Shown here piece by piece: positions 7,385-16,139 of a stretch of 64,000 nucleotides of DNA. The notes under the pieces are model-generated. The model made no database searches. It saw only the letters and a list, made by a program, of their open reading frames with translations, and had not been told where the DNA came from. The translations under genes were made by a program, and so were the position numbers. The stretch comes from Soehngenia sp. (GTDB lineage: Bacteria; Bacillota; Clostridia; Tissierellales; Tissierellaceae), in contig JAGXFX010000023.1 of the NCBI GenBank assembly GCA_024637045.1, positions 57,790 to 121,789 of the forward strand, in the 5' to 3' direction. Every line of letters starts with the position of its first letter. Position 1 is the first letter of the stretch.

Positions 7385-7424
7385 AAGAATCCTACCAAGG
7401 GGATATCCCCTTGGTAGGATTCTT
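7385..7424. terminator. GGTAGG-family hairpin 4, a 40-bp perfect palindrome
   Basis: The 40 bases read AAGAATCCTACCAAGGGGAT and then its exact complement, a perfect dyad with no loop. It overlaps the stop codon of the P-loop gene (7423-7425), whose transcript it probably terminates. It could form a cruciform. Confidence 0.7.
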
Positions 7425-8388
7425 ACACTCTTATTAATCTCTTCCCGTCAAATTCCTCTCTTGAACCGCTTAGGTGGATGCTCTCTACTGATCCATCCTG
7501 ATTTTCAATGAACTTAAGATTAATTGGAAATGATTCAAGGTAGAAAAGATTATTCTTATTAATATCTGGTAGGACTCTAATATCTGGCCAAATCAGGTCA
7601 CAAACCAAATTTTCATCAAGAATCTTGACTGAACAACTCAAATCCCCTTCTTTTTCTCTGTATGTTCCGCAAAAAATTCTTTTTTCATCAATATGTACGT
7701 CTACTGTCTCAGAAATTAATTTCAGGTTCAGAAATTTCATGATTTGTTGACGGTATGTAGACCAATTTCCTTCTGAGTTATCAATGGATAATTTCTTAAA
7801 TCCATAACCCTCAAATAGTTTATCAGTAAAGTCCTGATACTCAGACCAGAGTTTTATAACTCCTGTTTCTCCAATCAGACCGCTGGATTTAACAAAAGGT
7901 GTCTGAATATCAGAGTCAACAAACCAATTTTTCCAGTCTTCACCTCTACGCTTCCAGACTTTTCTTATTGAACGCTCCACATCCATTTGTTTGAAATAAA
8001 GTAGGGCTGGATTAAGAGGCTCAATTATATCCTCAATCTCTTTCACAAATGCTAATATTCTTGCCTCATCAAGATTATTCTGGAACAAAATCCTGACAGT
8101 ATCCTGAAGCAGATGGCTCTCGATTATATGTACAAAGTCTGATTTCTCAGCATCCTTTGCAAACTTTTTCCACAGTTTTGGGATGGTATTTAAAAACTTA
8201 TCCCTCTCATAATCAGATGAAAAAACCTCAACATCATCTGAATATGCCAAAGGATGACTGTCCTCTGTCTCATGGTACCATTTTGCCTTAATTCCGTTTA
8301 ACCGCAACTGTCCTGCAAGAAACTGAGCAGTTGTAGATTTTCCAGAGCCTGTTATACCATCAATTAAAATAAGCTTTGTTTCTATCAT
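7423..8388 (-). CDS. P-loop NTPase, nucleotide-kinase-like
   Basis: This 321-residue protein begins LILIDGITGSGKSTTAQFLA, a Walker A motif of the thymidylate kinase/adenylate kinase class with an acidic residue on strand 1. The following segment (KWYHETEDSHP) and a helical middle resemble small-molecule kinases. The last 100 residues form a beta-rich domain of no recognised family. Homologs in Bacillota are annotated only as ATPases. It has no operon partner. The substrate is unknown. Confidence 0.7.
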   Translation of the reverse strand: MIETKLILIDGITGSGKSTTAQFLAGQLRLNGIKAKWYHETEDSHPLAYSDDVEVFSSDYERDKFLNTIPKLWKKFAKDAEKSDFVHIIESHLLQDTVRILFQNNLDEARILAFVKEIEDIIEPLNPALLYFKQMDVERSIRKVWKRRGEDWKNWFVDSDIQTPFVKSSGLIGETGVIKLWSEYQDFTDKLFEGYGFKKLSIDNSEGNWSTYRQQIMKFLNLKLISETVDVHIDEKRIFCGTYREKEGDLSCSVKILDENLVCDLIWPDIRVLPDINKNNLFYLESFPINLKFIENQDGSVESIHLSGSREEFDGKRLIRV

Positions 8389-8542
8389 TGATCTGTCACC
8401 TCTTCTGAATGTTATTAGTACATCTTCACTATTTCTTACAAAATATAGTACACCAGATAATCCAAGCAGCTTTTGTTTAATTTGTCTTTTCCGTTGATCT
8501 TACAAGATTTTATTGAATTAGACTTTACTTTCTCACAAAAAC

Positions 8543-8570
8543 TACCCAATGGGGTCTGAACCCCTGGGTA
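8543..8570 (-). terminator. Terminator of the DUF1697-DUF2200 operon
   Basis: TACCCAatGGGG pairs with CCCCtGGGTA. On the minus strand it is followed by GTTTTTG. It lies ten bases beyond the DUF2200 stop. Its core GGGGTCTGAACCCC resembles motifs seen at 21332 and 40652. Confidence 0.7.
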
Positions 8571-8579
8571 TGAATGAGT

Positions 8580-8930
8580 CTACTTTCTTAAGATCTTCTC
8601 CATAGACTTCCCTTTTGCAAGCTCATCAACTAATTTGTCCAGGTATCTGATTTCCTGCATCAGGGGCTCCTCAATTTCCTCAACCCTTACTCCGCAGACA
8701 ACTCCCTTGATCAACTCCCTTGAAGGGTTCAGCTTGGGAGCTTCATTGAAAAATCCTTCGATATCCGTCTGCTTCTTAATCTGTTCATCCAACTCTTCCT
8801 GGCTGTAGCCTGTAAGCCAAAGGATAATCTGATCCACTTCCTCCTTTGTGCGTCCCTTTTTTTCTGCCTTTGCAACATGCATTGGATAGACCTTTGCAAA
8901 GCTCATCTTATAAATCTTATGGTCTGCCAT
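8580..8930 (-). CDS. DUF2200 domain protein
   Basis: This 116-residue cytosolic protein begins [39 protein letters not shown], diagnostic for DUF2200. It continues with the ADxEGFFxxAPxxNPxR-type segment (here [17 protein letters not shown]) and ends with a helix. The function of the family is not known. The start overlaps the end of the DUF1697 gene by 14 bases, implying coupled translation. Confidence 0.9.
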   Translation of the reverse strand: MADHKIYKMSFAKVYPMHVAKAEKKGRTKEEVDQIILWLTGYSQEELDEQIKKQTDIEGFFNEAPKLNPSRELIKGVVCGVRVEEIEEPLMQEIRYLDKLVDELAKGKSMEKILRK

Positions 8931-9486
8931 GATTTCTCCACTCCAATTCAGTTTTCTTCATGATTTCATAAATCCTTCGGGTTGTATTGACATTTCTTAC
9001 TGTCATATCCTTATATATTTTTGTTCCCACTACTTTTAACATCCCACTTTTAGTTGCATTCTCCTTGTCTACCATCCATAGAATTGCTCCTGGTACATAC
9101 TTGACTGTATCAATTCCCTCTCTTACCCTTAATTCACCCATTAATTTCTCGTTGTCTATTTCCTCTCCCAGGAAGATTACATTGCTTTTCATTGTTTTGT
9201 CGTTCTTCCATGAAATTGGCAAGACTTCCATCATTTGCTCGAAATCCTCCAAACTTCTCACTACCACTTTAATATTAAGCATGAAGTTATCTGCAATTTC
9301 TTTTTCAAGAATTTCTTTAATCTCTGATTTAGAGTGACTTGAATCGACAAAAATAATATTTCCGGAGTTTATATAGGTTGTCACAGACTCCATGCCCATA
9401 TTTTCGAATGCATCCTTTAATTCCTTCATATCAATTTTGTTGTTTCCGCCAACATTTATACCTCTCAATAAAGCTACATAGACCAT
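8917..9486 (-). CDS. DUF1697 family protein
   Basis: The N-terminal [20 protein letters not shown] and the [10 protein letters not shown] strand identify DUF1697, a family of about 180 residues with ferredoxin-like folds and no known activity. I placed the start at the ATG following GGAGGGTTTAAA (189 residues) rather than at the further upstream in-frame start. It forms a two-gene operon with DUF2200. Confidence 0.9.
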   Translation of the reverse strand: MVYVALLRGINVGGNNKIDMKELKDAFENMGMESVTTYINSGNIIFVDSSHSKSEIKEILEKEIADNFMLNIKVVVRSLEDFEQMMEVLPISWKNDKTMKSNVIFLGEEIDNEKLMGELRVREGIDTVKYVPGAILWMVDKENATKSGMLKVVGTKIYKDMTVRNVNTTRRIYEIMKKTELEWRNHGRP

Positions 9487-9566
9487 TTTAAACCCTCCCA
9501 CCTATATGGCTGGATTAATTGACATATCTTTTCTTTATTTGATTATAAATTAAACAAAAAAACTAA

Positions 9567-9605
9567 ACAACCCACAAATACCTTTAACAGTTCTTCATGG
9601 GTTGT
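9567..9605 (-). terminator. Terminator after the 96-aa membrane protein
   Basis: ACAACCCA and TGGGTTGT form the stem. On the minus strand a TTTAGTTTTTTTG tract follows. Confidence 0.7.
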
Positions 9606-9651
9606 CTTGTCATCTATAATATACTGTCCTTTCAACACTTATAATCGTATT

Positions 9652-9942
9652 CTATTTTCTGCTATTGGTCATTGAAACTATTGCAACCAGAACAACTACT
9701 ATTACCGCACCAATTATTAGATAAAATATTAAGCCCCTTCCCTCTGAGTCTCCACCTGTATCATCATTAATATCTACATCAATGTCTAGCTCAGGTTCTT
9801 CTTGTGTTTCTCCTTCTGCTCCATATGCAACGGGCAGAAAAGTATTCCCTACCACAGCATCACCCGCAAATAAGCTCAATCCTGGAAAAACAAGGTTCGC
9901 TAGTAATGCAAAAATCATAACTAAAAATACTGTTTTTTTCAC
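9652..9942 (-). CDS. Small acidic cell-surface protein with two membrane segments
   Basis: The 96-residue product has an N-terminal signal-like helix (residues 3-25), a possible cleavage site after LFAGDA or AYGA, and an acidic central stretch (EEPELDIDVDINDDTGGD). A C-terminal membrane helix (about 72-90) is followed by a short basic tail SRK. This looks like a processed, membrane-anchored extracytoplasmic peptide. I recognise no family. The RBS AGGAGGAATAATTGTG is good, and terminator-like hairpins on both sides suggest it is transcribed alone. Confidence 0.7.
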   Translation of the reverse strand: MKKTVFLVMIFALLANLVFPGLSLFAGDAVVGNTFLPVAYGAEGETQEEPELDIDVDINDDTGGDSEGRGLIFYLIIGAVIVVVLVAIVSMTNSRK

Positions 9943-9964
9943 AATTATTCCTCCTTAAATCTAT

Positions 9965-9999
9965 AAAAAGCAAACAACTTAACAAGGAGTTGTTCAGCT
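9965..9999 (-). terminator. Terminator-like hairpin after the Nif3-like gene
   Basis: The stem AACAACT/AGTTGTT, extended by AGC/GCT, is followed on the minus strand by CTTTTTAT. It lies between the Nif3-like gene and the small surface protein, only 23 bases before the latter's start. It could therefore also act as a leader element of that gene. Confidence 0.5.
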
Positions 10000-10124
10000 T
10001 ATATAATACCCATAAAGAGTTAATTATAATCAGTTGTGGGGTGCTGGATGTCTCTGTGTCCCTGTTATCCATTTGTTGGAGAGAATCTGTTACTGATTTC
10101 CTTCTATATAAACCAATTATTTTA

Positions 10125-10880
10125 CTATTCCACGTGTTCTTCGGCAATCCTAACAATCTCAAGATGCGGATATCTCTCCCTTATTAATCCAGTCAGACTT
10201 CCCAATCCAAAAATTTCCGTGAATGTATGACTACCTACTATTAGATTTATCCTGCGGAACCTTGCATACTGGACCGTATATAGAATCTTTTCGCCAGTTA
10301 AATAAACATCGCAGTCTAAATTGACAGCTTCCTCTATATTTGTAGTGGAAAACCCTGCACCTGTTACCACTCCAATCCTTTTAACCAATCTATCATTGTT
10401 TTCCCAGACCTTCACTTGCTCTCCCAGCAGGATCTCAATCTTACGTGCAAGTTCCTTGAACTCTATTGGTTTATCAAGTTCCCCAACTCTCCCACAATAC
10501 ATCTCATCATCATTTGCGAACTTTTCAACCACTCTAAATCCGAGTTTTTCCAATATTGTAGTATTGTTGCCAAAATCGGCATCATCCAAGGGTAAATGGA
10601 TAAAGAAGTGTGTAATGTCATGCCTTTTCAAAATATCAAGTGTCTCTTCCTTCATACCAGTCATCCATTCCCAGGCATCATGATGTGTTATCAACAGATC
10701 AACATTCCGCCTTGCTGCTTCTTTTGCAGTTTCAATTGTTAGATTTGTGCAATACCCGACTCTCTTTAGTTCATCTGATCCCATGGTAGTAAATCCATAC
10801 TCATCCTTGTCCTTAACAAGTTGCAACTTTTCTTCTGTAAATGTATCAATAATAAGTTTCTCAAAATCCACAATTAACAT
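10125..10880 (-). CDS. Nif3-like dinuclear metal center protein
   Basis: This 251-residue protein belongs to the Nif3/YbgI (DUF34) family. The metal-ligand segment LLITHHDAWEW lies about residue 60, HFFIHLPLDDADFGNN follows, and a C-terminal GSHTFTEIFGLGSL segment replaces the classic HxxxE. Members form toroidal hexamers with two metals per subunit; their role is unsettled. Length fits the short form without the inserted PII-like domain. The gene is apparently monocistronic. Confidence 0.8.
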   Translation of the reverse strand: MLIVDFEKLIIDTFTEEKLQLVKDKDEYGFTTMGSDELKRVGYCTNLTIETAKEAARRNVDLLITHHDAWEWMTGMKEETLDILKRHDITHFFIHLPLDDADFGNNTTILEKLGFRVVEKFANDDEMYCGRVGELDKPIEFKELARKIEILLGEQVKVWENNDRLVKRIGVVTGAGFSTTNIEEAVNLDCDVYLTGEKILYTVQYARFRRINLIVGSHTFTEIFGLGSLTGLIRERYPHLEIVRIAEEHVE

Positions 10881-10959
10881 AACCTGCCTCCTCTCACCAG
10901 CAAAATTTTTAGTCTCATTAAGAGTTTAATTGGTCGGACTTTTGTATTCAAGCCACATT

Positions 10960-11910
10960 TCACTTTTCCGAACCTATATATTCCAATGCCAGATCAAGCT
11001 GTTCAGATAAGTTTTCGGGAAACCAATGTGCAAGATTATTATTGATTATGAACTTGTGTGGAAATCCCAAGTCTTGAAATACTTCAACCATTTCTCTTTG
11101 AGAAGGCAAGGCACCATCAAATTCTCCTGTTAGAACAATACCTTTCGTAGCTCTTAATTTCATTGACTCCACTTTCTCTTTTGTAAAGCTCTCTGGCTTA
11201 TTGGGGCAAAGTGATATGAATCCCTTTGCTGGTATGATTTCATCAAGTATCAAATCCAATGACATTGTTCCACCCTGAGAAAATCCTCCAACTGTTATAT
11301 TGTTCATATCTATATTGTATTTCTTGATTATCTCCTTGTAGGCTTCAGCTATTTCTTTTCTTGCTATTTCCACATCATTCCAACAATAGCCTTCTGAGGT
11401 TGCTACCATTGATGATTGAACAAACAATGAGATGTATTCCTTGTTTAAGGCATCCGAAACCCAAAACTTTCTAAACAATGGTATATCCTCTCCCCAGCCG
11501 TGTATGGCAATGTGCAGAGGATACATCTTATCCCTATTGAAGTCTGCTGGTAAATAAACCTCATTTATTGCTTTTGCTTCAGCTTGAGCCTTCTCTTTTC
11601 TTAGGTTGTTTTCCTTTACCAGCTCCTTGAATCTTGATGAATCCTTTATTGATTCCCATCTTTTGTCTTCAGGATTCAGGTTGTACCAAAAGCCTTTATC
11701 ATTTCCGTGCTCGAAAACACTTATGATCTTCTCACTCTCCGCTGGAGTCATCATGGAATAGATCACTGCCATGTCCAATGTAATGGCATAAAGATTTTCT
11801 GGAAATTCCTCCATGGATGATTCCAGAACATTAGCAGCCTCAAGTATATCTCCCTTGTTGAACAAACCCATAACTTCCCTGTCCATTTCCTCATAACTAT
11901 TGAATTTCAT
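10960..11910 (-). CDS. Phospholipase/carboxylesterase-type hydrolase with helical N-domain
   Basis: Residues 1-100 are helical and TPR-like (NKGDILEAANVLESSMEEFPENLYAITLDMAVIY). The rest is an alpha/beta-hydrolase with HIAIHGWGED after the second strand, GGFSQGGTMSLDLIL as nucleophile elbow, GEFDGALP for the acid and NNLAHWFPE for the histidine. The GFSQGG form is typical of the carboxylesterase/phospholipase group. No signal peptide is present. It stands alone, and the substrate is unknown. Confidence 0.8.
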   Translation of the reverse strand: MKFNSYEEMDREVMGLFNKGDILEAANVLESSMEEFPENLYAITLDMAVIYSMMTPAESEKIISVFEHGNDKGFWYNLNPEDKRWESIKDSSRFKELVKENNLRKEKAQAEAKAINEVYLPADFNRDKMYPLHIAIHGWGEDIPLFRKFWVSDALNKEYISLFVQSSMVATSEGYCWNDVEIARKEIAEAYKEIIKKYNIDMNNITVGGFSQGGTMSLDLILDEIIPAKGFISLCPNKPESFTKEKVESMKLRATKGIVLTGEFDGALPSQREMVEVFQDLGFPHKFIINNNLAHWFPENLSEQLDLALEYIGSEK

Positions 11911-11995
11911 TAAATTTACCCTTCCTTTACTATTTTATTTTAGTGCAGAAAACACTCTAGACACCAATTCACTTACTGCATAATTCCCCAACAAA

Positions 11996-13507
11996 TCAGG
12001 AATCAACCAAAAATGCCATAAATCCCTGTTCCAGTGCAAGCATTAGTACCATTGCACCAAACCAGTTGGAAACTATGGGAAAGACTGAAGTGAAGAATAG
12101 ATATTCCTGATTGAAAGACCACAGTAGCCCCAGCAATACAGCTAATGAGACACCCATTCTCAAAAGGTTCCTGGGTTTGGTTAACAAGCTTGAGGGCAAA
12201 AACACAGTTCTCCCGGAAATCAAATCTTCAAGCATCCTATGAAGCTGGATAAGGAAGATGATAAACAACAACAAAACTACAACCCAGAGAATGTTTTGAG
12301 CTATTATAATTTTACCAAATCCAACCTCACCATGTCCATTCCACATCCCCCAGTCATTTACAATATCTCCAAAGAATGGCCAGCTCCTTTGACTGTTTGT
12401 CAAAATAACTATTCCATCCCCTGTCTCCGGTACGGAGTGAAAGTATGTCATCACACCACCACCCTGTCCACCGTTGGCAACTGATTGGGTTCCATTTGAC
12501 AGGTCTTCAAGATAGTACCCCATCCCGTACCCATTAAAAACCAGGCCGTAGACTCCAATTTCTTCAATGCTTGTAAAATAGAGTTCGTCGATACTTTTAT
12601 TCTTAAGAACATCATGATTTGTCCTGTATTCATCATCCATTCCTGCCATCATAAACAATGCCACATCCTCAACGGTTGAAATGAGTCCTCCTGATGCTTT
12701 CTCTGGATAAACATATGGTTGAACTGGTTCTCCCTTTATATCATAGCCTGTTGGAACTGACTCTCCAGGGATATCCCCCAAATTGAAAGTTGAGTGTTCC
12801 ATTCCAAGGGGAATCATAATCCTTTTTTTTATATATGATGCAAAGTCTTCTCCAGTAACCTCTTCGACCAAAAGCTCAAGCAAATTATATCCTATGTTTG
12901 AATAGAAGAATTCTTTGCCTGCCATTTGTATTGGAATCGCCTTTTGCGACAAGCTGTCTTCCAAGGAAGGTATTTCTTCCTCAGGTGAGTATCGGTCCAG
13001 AAAATCTCCCAAAGGCATTCCTGCAGTGTGAGTAAGGAGCTGTCTGACTGTAATATGCTCATAGGAGAATTTGGATTGAGGGATTTTCCAGTTCCTGATA
13101 TATCTGGTTATGGGTTTATCAAGATCAATTTCACCATCCTCCACCAGCTTCATAACTCCCCAAGCAGTAACGGATTTTGAAATTGATTCCACCCTAAAAT
13201 ATGTATCAACGTTCATTTTTCTATAAGTTTCATTGTCAGCATAACCGTATGCATCTGACCAGATGATTCTCCCTTCTTTTACCAGCGCAACACTTACACC
13301 TGGTATTTTGTATTCCCCCATTAGAGAATCTATTCTCCCATCCAGATACTTGATGAATTCAGATGGCGATGTATCCATTTGAACATTCATGGCTGGTGGA
13401 ACTAGATGGGAAGCGATTAGGATTGTTACAACTATAAAAATAGTCATAAACACTACAATAAGTATTCTGCTGGTGAATTTTTTAGAAACTCTTGTTTTTT
13501 CTCCCAT
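11996..13507 (-). CDS. Membrane-anchored serine hydrolase, beta-lactamase/PBP4* family
   Basis: This 503-residue protein has an N-terminal membrane helix (about 13-33), then a class C beta-lactamase-like domain. The SxxK motif is in VESISKSVTAWG, the YxN motif is YSNIGYN, and an HAGMP-type loop precedes it (LLTHTAGMPLGDF). Around residue 360 VANGGQGGGVMT supplies the third (KTG-like) strand. Three further membrane helices follow at the C-terminus (about 400-500). Such proteins are esterases or peptidases acting outside the cell. It is monocistronic. Confidence 0.85.
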   Translation of the reverse strand: MGEKTRVSKKFTSRILIVVFMTIFIVVTILIASHLVPPAMNVQMDTSPSEFIKYLDGRIDSLMGEYKIPGVSVALVKEGRIIWSDAYGYADNETYRKMNVDTYFRVESISKSVTAWGVMKLVEDGEIDLDKPITRYIRNWKIPQSKFSYEHITVRQLLTHTAGMPLGDFLDRYSPEEEIPSLEDSLSQKAIPIQMAGKEFFYSNIGYNLLELLVEEVTGEDFASYIKKRIMIPLGMEHSTFNLGDIPGESVPTGYDIKGEPVQPYVYPEKASGGLISTVEDVALFMMAGMDDEYRTNHDVLKNKSIDELYFTSIEEIGVYGLVFNGYGMGYYLEDLSNGTQSVANGGQGGGVMTYFHSVPETGDGIVILTNSQRSWPFFGDIVNDWGMWNGHGEVGFGKIIIAQNILWVVVLLLFIIFLIQLHRMLEDLISGRTVFLPSSLLTKPRNLLRMGVSLAVLLGLLWSFNQEYLFFTSVFPIVSNWFGAMVLMLALEQGFMAFLVDS

Positions 13508-13596
13508 ATCACTGTCAACCCTTCCATGTATATCAATTCTGTGATTTTCTTCTTCTCATTCTAATATAACAATGTTAAATTTTTCTCAAATACCAC

Positions 13597-13656
13597 TTGA
13601 CTTTATTTTATTTTGATGTATTATATATTTATAAACTATATGACTAATGGTCATAT
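13597..13656 (+). promoter_or_regulatory. Promoter and operator of the membrane protein-tetR operon
   Basis: TTGACT (13597-13602) and TATTAT (13619-13624) are 16 bases apart. ATATGACtaatgGTCATAT (13638-13656) is a 7-base inverted repeat around a 5-base centre, placed at the transcription start. It is the likely site for the TetR protein encoded second in the operon. Confidence 0.65.
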
Positions 13657-13674
13657 TAAGGAGGAGAATTGTAA

Positions 13675-14082
13675 ATGAATTTTAATTATTTTAGTTATCT
13701 TTGCTTTACATGGGCAGCTGTCGGCATAATCACAAGGATTCTTATGATTACTCTGGGTGATAAGTGGAACAAATGGGAAATGGAGCATGCTTATTCCGAG
13801 AATAAACCCATGTGGGTAAATATTGTAGCTGGATTTGGTATAATTGTAGTTGTGGTAACCTGGATTCAGGTGTTTAGACTTGATGTGGATTATAGTTGGA
13901 TTATTGCAGTTATAACAACTCTGTCATTAATAAAGATATCCGCGCTGATTTTCAATTATGCAAAGTTCAGGGAATTTGCTTCAAAGACTTTGCATGACAA
14001 ATCCAAGCTGTTAAGGTTGAACATTTCTGTATTTGCAGCATCAGTCATTTTTATAGCTCTTGGCTTGTTCTTGTACTCTTAG
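13675..14082 (+). CDS. Four-helix membrane protein, unknown
   Basis: This 135-residue protein has four predicted membrane helices (about 6-26, 47-66, 73-94 and 112-133). A hydrophilic loop DKWNKWEMEHAYSENKPMW follows helix 1. I do not recognise the family. It has a strong RBS (AAGGAGGAGAA). It is the first gene of a two-gene unit with a TetR regulator and carries an operator in its promoter. This suggests an inducible membrane function such as efflux or stress response, but nothing in the sequence proves transport. Confidence 0.75.
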   Translation: MNFNYFSYLCFTWAAVGIITRILMITLGDKWNKWEMEHAYSENKPMWVNIVAGFGIIVVVVTWIQVFRLDVDYSWIIAVITTLSLIKISALIFNYAKFREFASKTLHDKSKLLRLNISVFAASVIFIALGLFLYS

Positions 14083-14132
14083 ACAGCAGAAGATGTATGC
14101 TTTTCCATTAAACCATAGAAAGGACAATTCAA

Positions 14133-14738
14133 ATGCCAAAGCAAACTTTTTTTAACCTTTCCAGTGAAAAGAAGAATAGAATTATTCAAGGAGCAAAAGA
14201 AGTATTTGCCCAAAAACACTACAGCAAGGTCACCATTGACTCAATTGTAGAGAAGGCAAATATTCCAAAAGGAAGCTTTTATCAGTATTTCTATAATAAG
14301 GATGATATATTCAAGCATATTTTCAGTGATATTGGCACGGATAAGAGTAATCTCCTTTTTGGTATCGCCGCTGAATCAAGTGAAAGTTTTGGAGAGCTTA
14401 TCTCAAGAATGATTTCTGAGTCCTACAAATTTGAAAACAGGGATGAGACGATGATTGCACTAAAGGATCGCTTCCTTAAGGAATGCCCCCAAAGTGTCAA
14501 GGAAGAAATTCTAGCTGACCTGATGCCAACTACCATGAAACTTTTTGAAACAATAATTGAAATATTTGTATCAAAAGGCGCTTTTAGAGAAGATATCGAT
14601 ATGAAAGCAGCCGCCTTTACTCTAACTTCTGCTCTTCTTAATATTGAAAAATACAGCAATGAAGAAGGCTTCGACTATGGTCAGGCAGTTATTAGTATAT
14701 GTAACACAATGAAGTTGGGTCTCGGGAAATGTGATTGA
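14133..14738 (+). CDS. TetR/AcrR-family regulator
   Basis: The N-terminal TetR_N domain reads RIIQGAKEVFAQKHYSKVTIDSIVEKANIPKGSFYQYFYNKDDIFKHIF. The remaining 140 residues form a helical ligand domain. At 201 residues it is a typical length. It lies 50 bases behind the four-helix membrane protein on the same strand, so it probably controls that gene and itself through the inverted repeat at 13638-13656. Confidence 0.9.
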   Translation: MPKQTFFNLSSEKKNRIIQGAKEVFAQKHYSKVTIDSIVEKANIPKGSFYQYFYNKDDIFKHIFSDIGTDKSNLLFGIAAESSESFGELISRMISESYKFENRDETMIALKDRFLKECPQSVKEEILADLMPTTMKLFETIIEIFVSKGAFREDIDMKAAAFTLTSALLNIEKYSNEEGFDYGQAVISICNTMKLGLGKCD

Positions 14739-14781
14739 CATTAAAATCTTGTATAGCTATGATTGCCCAACTCCTTGACTA

Positions 14782-15294
14782 TCACAGCCCGATTTTTTTG
14801 TAGATTACATCAATGATATGACTCTTTTCCTTCATATAGCTATCAATATCCTTTGGGTTCGCCTTGGCTGCCTTGGCTTTCACTTCACTGTATCTGTCCC
14901 GATCCTCTTTATGCTGTCTAAGATGATTCCTAAATTCAATATGATTTTTCAATTGCTGGGAGTCTTCATGACATACGTACAGATGGTGTTTCATAAACTC
15001 ATTCTTCTCATCATACCCAAAAGCTTCTCTTCCCTTTATTCCAAGATCACCTTCGTGGTAATAGCCAATATTTTCAAGACTGTTCTTTAATTTTTCAAAG
15101 TCGTCATGGTTTTCAATGACAATATCAATGTCAATTATAGGCTTTGCCCATAATCCTTCAACGGAAGTACTTCCAACATGTTCAATCGTAACAATTATGT
15201 CTCCAACAGTATTTTCAAGATATGATTTTAGCCTTTCAAATTCATTCTTCCATTCCGGATTGTATGGTACTACCATTACGTTTTTTGTTCTCAC
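14782..15294 (-). CDS. GrpB family protein (nucleotidyltransferase fold)
   Basis: This protein of about 170 residues has VVPYNPEWKNEFERLKSYL, EHVGSTSVEGLWAKPIIDIDIVIE and a C-terminal YSEVKAKAAKANPKDIDSYMKEK. This is the GrpB/UPF0157 pattern, with the nucleotidyltransferase-type GSTS and DIDI acidic residues. Activity in vivo is not known. I place the start at the GTG preceded by GGGAG eight bases upstream. The in-frame GTG three codons earlier has no RBS at a usable distance. It overlaps the upstream membrane protein gene by about 50 bases. Confidence 0.85.
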   Translation of the reverse strand: MRTKNVMVVPYNPEWKNEFERLKSYLENTVGDIIVTIEHVGSTSVEGLWAKPIIDIDIVIENHDDFEKLKNSLENIGYYHEGDLGIKGREAFGYDEKNEFMKHHLYVCHEDSQQLKNHIEFRNHLRQHKEDRDRYSEVKAKAAKANPKDIDSYMKEKSHIIDVIYKKIGL

Positions 15295-15709
15295 TATCTT
15301 CACTCCCAGTTGGATTTTTCATCTTAAGTTTATCTCTTACAAACATAACAGTCATTACCAATATTGATATCACTGTAAAGTTAAGGAATATGTCTCGGTA
15401 TGCATCTGGATGTAATGGTTCAAATAAACCTGTAAACCATACATAAAAAAATACTACTCCCATCGAAATTGAATAAGGCACAAGGTAAGTCAAAACCTTA
15501 TTCTTCAGCTTGATTCTGTCCCAAAGTATCATTGTTATGACAGCTATTAGAACTACTGCTGCTCTATTTATGATATGGAAATTAGTATCAGTAAGCTGTC
15601 CCTGGTACAACTGGATGGAGCTACTTAAAATTGTTGTAAATGAGAAAATAACACTAAAAAGTATTCCTCCTCGTTTTAACCCGTGAGCTATTTTGTTTAT
15701 CAAAAACAT
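15242..15709 (-). CDS. Four-helix membrane protein, DUF6608-like
   Basis: This 155-residue protein has four membrane helices (about 15-33, 46-64, 75-95 and 108-126). Characteristic segments are QLYQGQLTDTNFHIINRAAV and FEPLHPDAYRDIFLNFTVI, then a hydrophilic, charged C-terminal tail. It resembles small integral membrane proteins annotated as DUF6608; the assignment is from memory and moderate. The tail-coding region overlaps grpB, so the two are likely translated from one message. Confidence 0.65.
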   Translation of the reverse strand: MFLINKIAHGLKRGGILFSVIFSFTTILSSSIQLYQGQLTDTNFHIINRAAVVLIAVITMILWDRIKLKNKVLTYLVPYSISMGVVFFYVWFTGLFEPLHPDAYRDIFLNFTVISILVMTVMFVRDKLKMKNPTGSEDSENKKRNGSTIQSGMEE

Positions 15710-15788
15710 GCTCTCCTTCCTCTAGCAAATCATTCCGCTAATGTTATAAAAATCTCTTTTGGCATCCCTTATTACAATAACTTAAAAA

Positions 15789-16097
15789 TCACTTTCTAAC
15801 TAGTCCAAAGAAGAAGAACCCAAATCCAAACAGAACAAATAGAAACTTAAGAAATTCAATTCCTGGAATAAAACCTAAAAATCCCAAGAAACCCAGGAAG
15901 CTAAGCAATCCTAATTTCTCTGGATATTCTAAACTTGACCTGAAGCATAACCCCAATAGACTGAATGCAGAAAAAGCAGCTACCCATGGTTCAAGGCTAC
16001 TTAAACCCGTCATGTAACCTATAATCCCCAATAAGCCATATAGACCAAATAGTCCAAGTGCTCCAGGAAATTCAATTCGTTTTTTTAAAGTTGACAC
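15789..16097 (-). CDS. Leu/Gly/Phe-rich small membrane protein
   Basis: The product (about 102 residues) is made of short LGLFGLYGLLGIIGY and LGLLSFLGFLGFLGF repeats and ends in a Phe-rich helix. The repeats recall DUF3796-type membrane proteins, but this is a composition match only. I chose the GTG preceded by AGGAGGTATTAAA over the upstream in-frame start. It probably forms a unit with the small genes at 16140 and 16359 on the same strand. Function unknown. Confidence 0.6.
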   Translation of the reverse strand: MSTLKKRIEFPGALGLFGLYGLLGIIGYMTGLSSLEPWVAAFSAFSLLGLCFRSSLEYPEKLGLLSFLGFLGFLGFIPGIEFLKFLFVLFGFGFFFFGLVRK

Positions 16098-16139
16098 TTT
16101 AATACCTCCTGTACTCCCCAATTTATAGTCGTGTTCAAA

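Noticed and set aside
10321..10683. Plus-strand open frame of 120 codons
   Set aside because: It is antisense to the Nif3-like gene, has low-complexity Ser/Pro-rich composition and no RBS.
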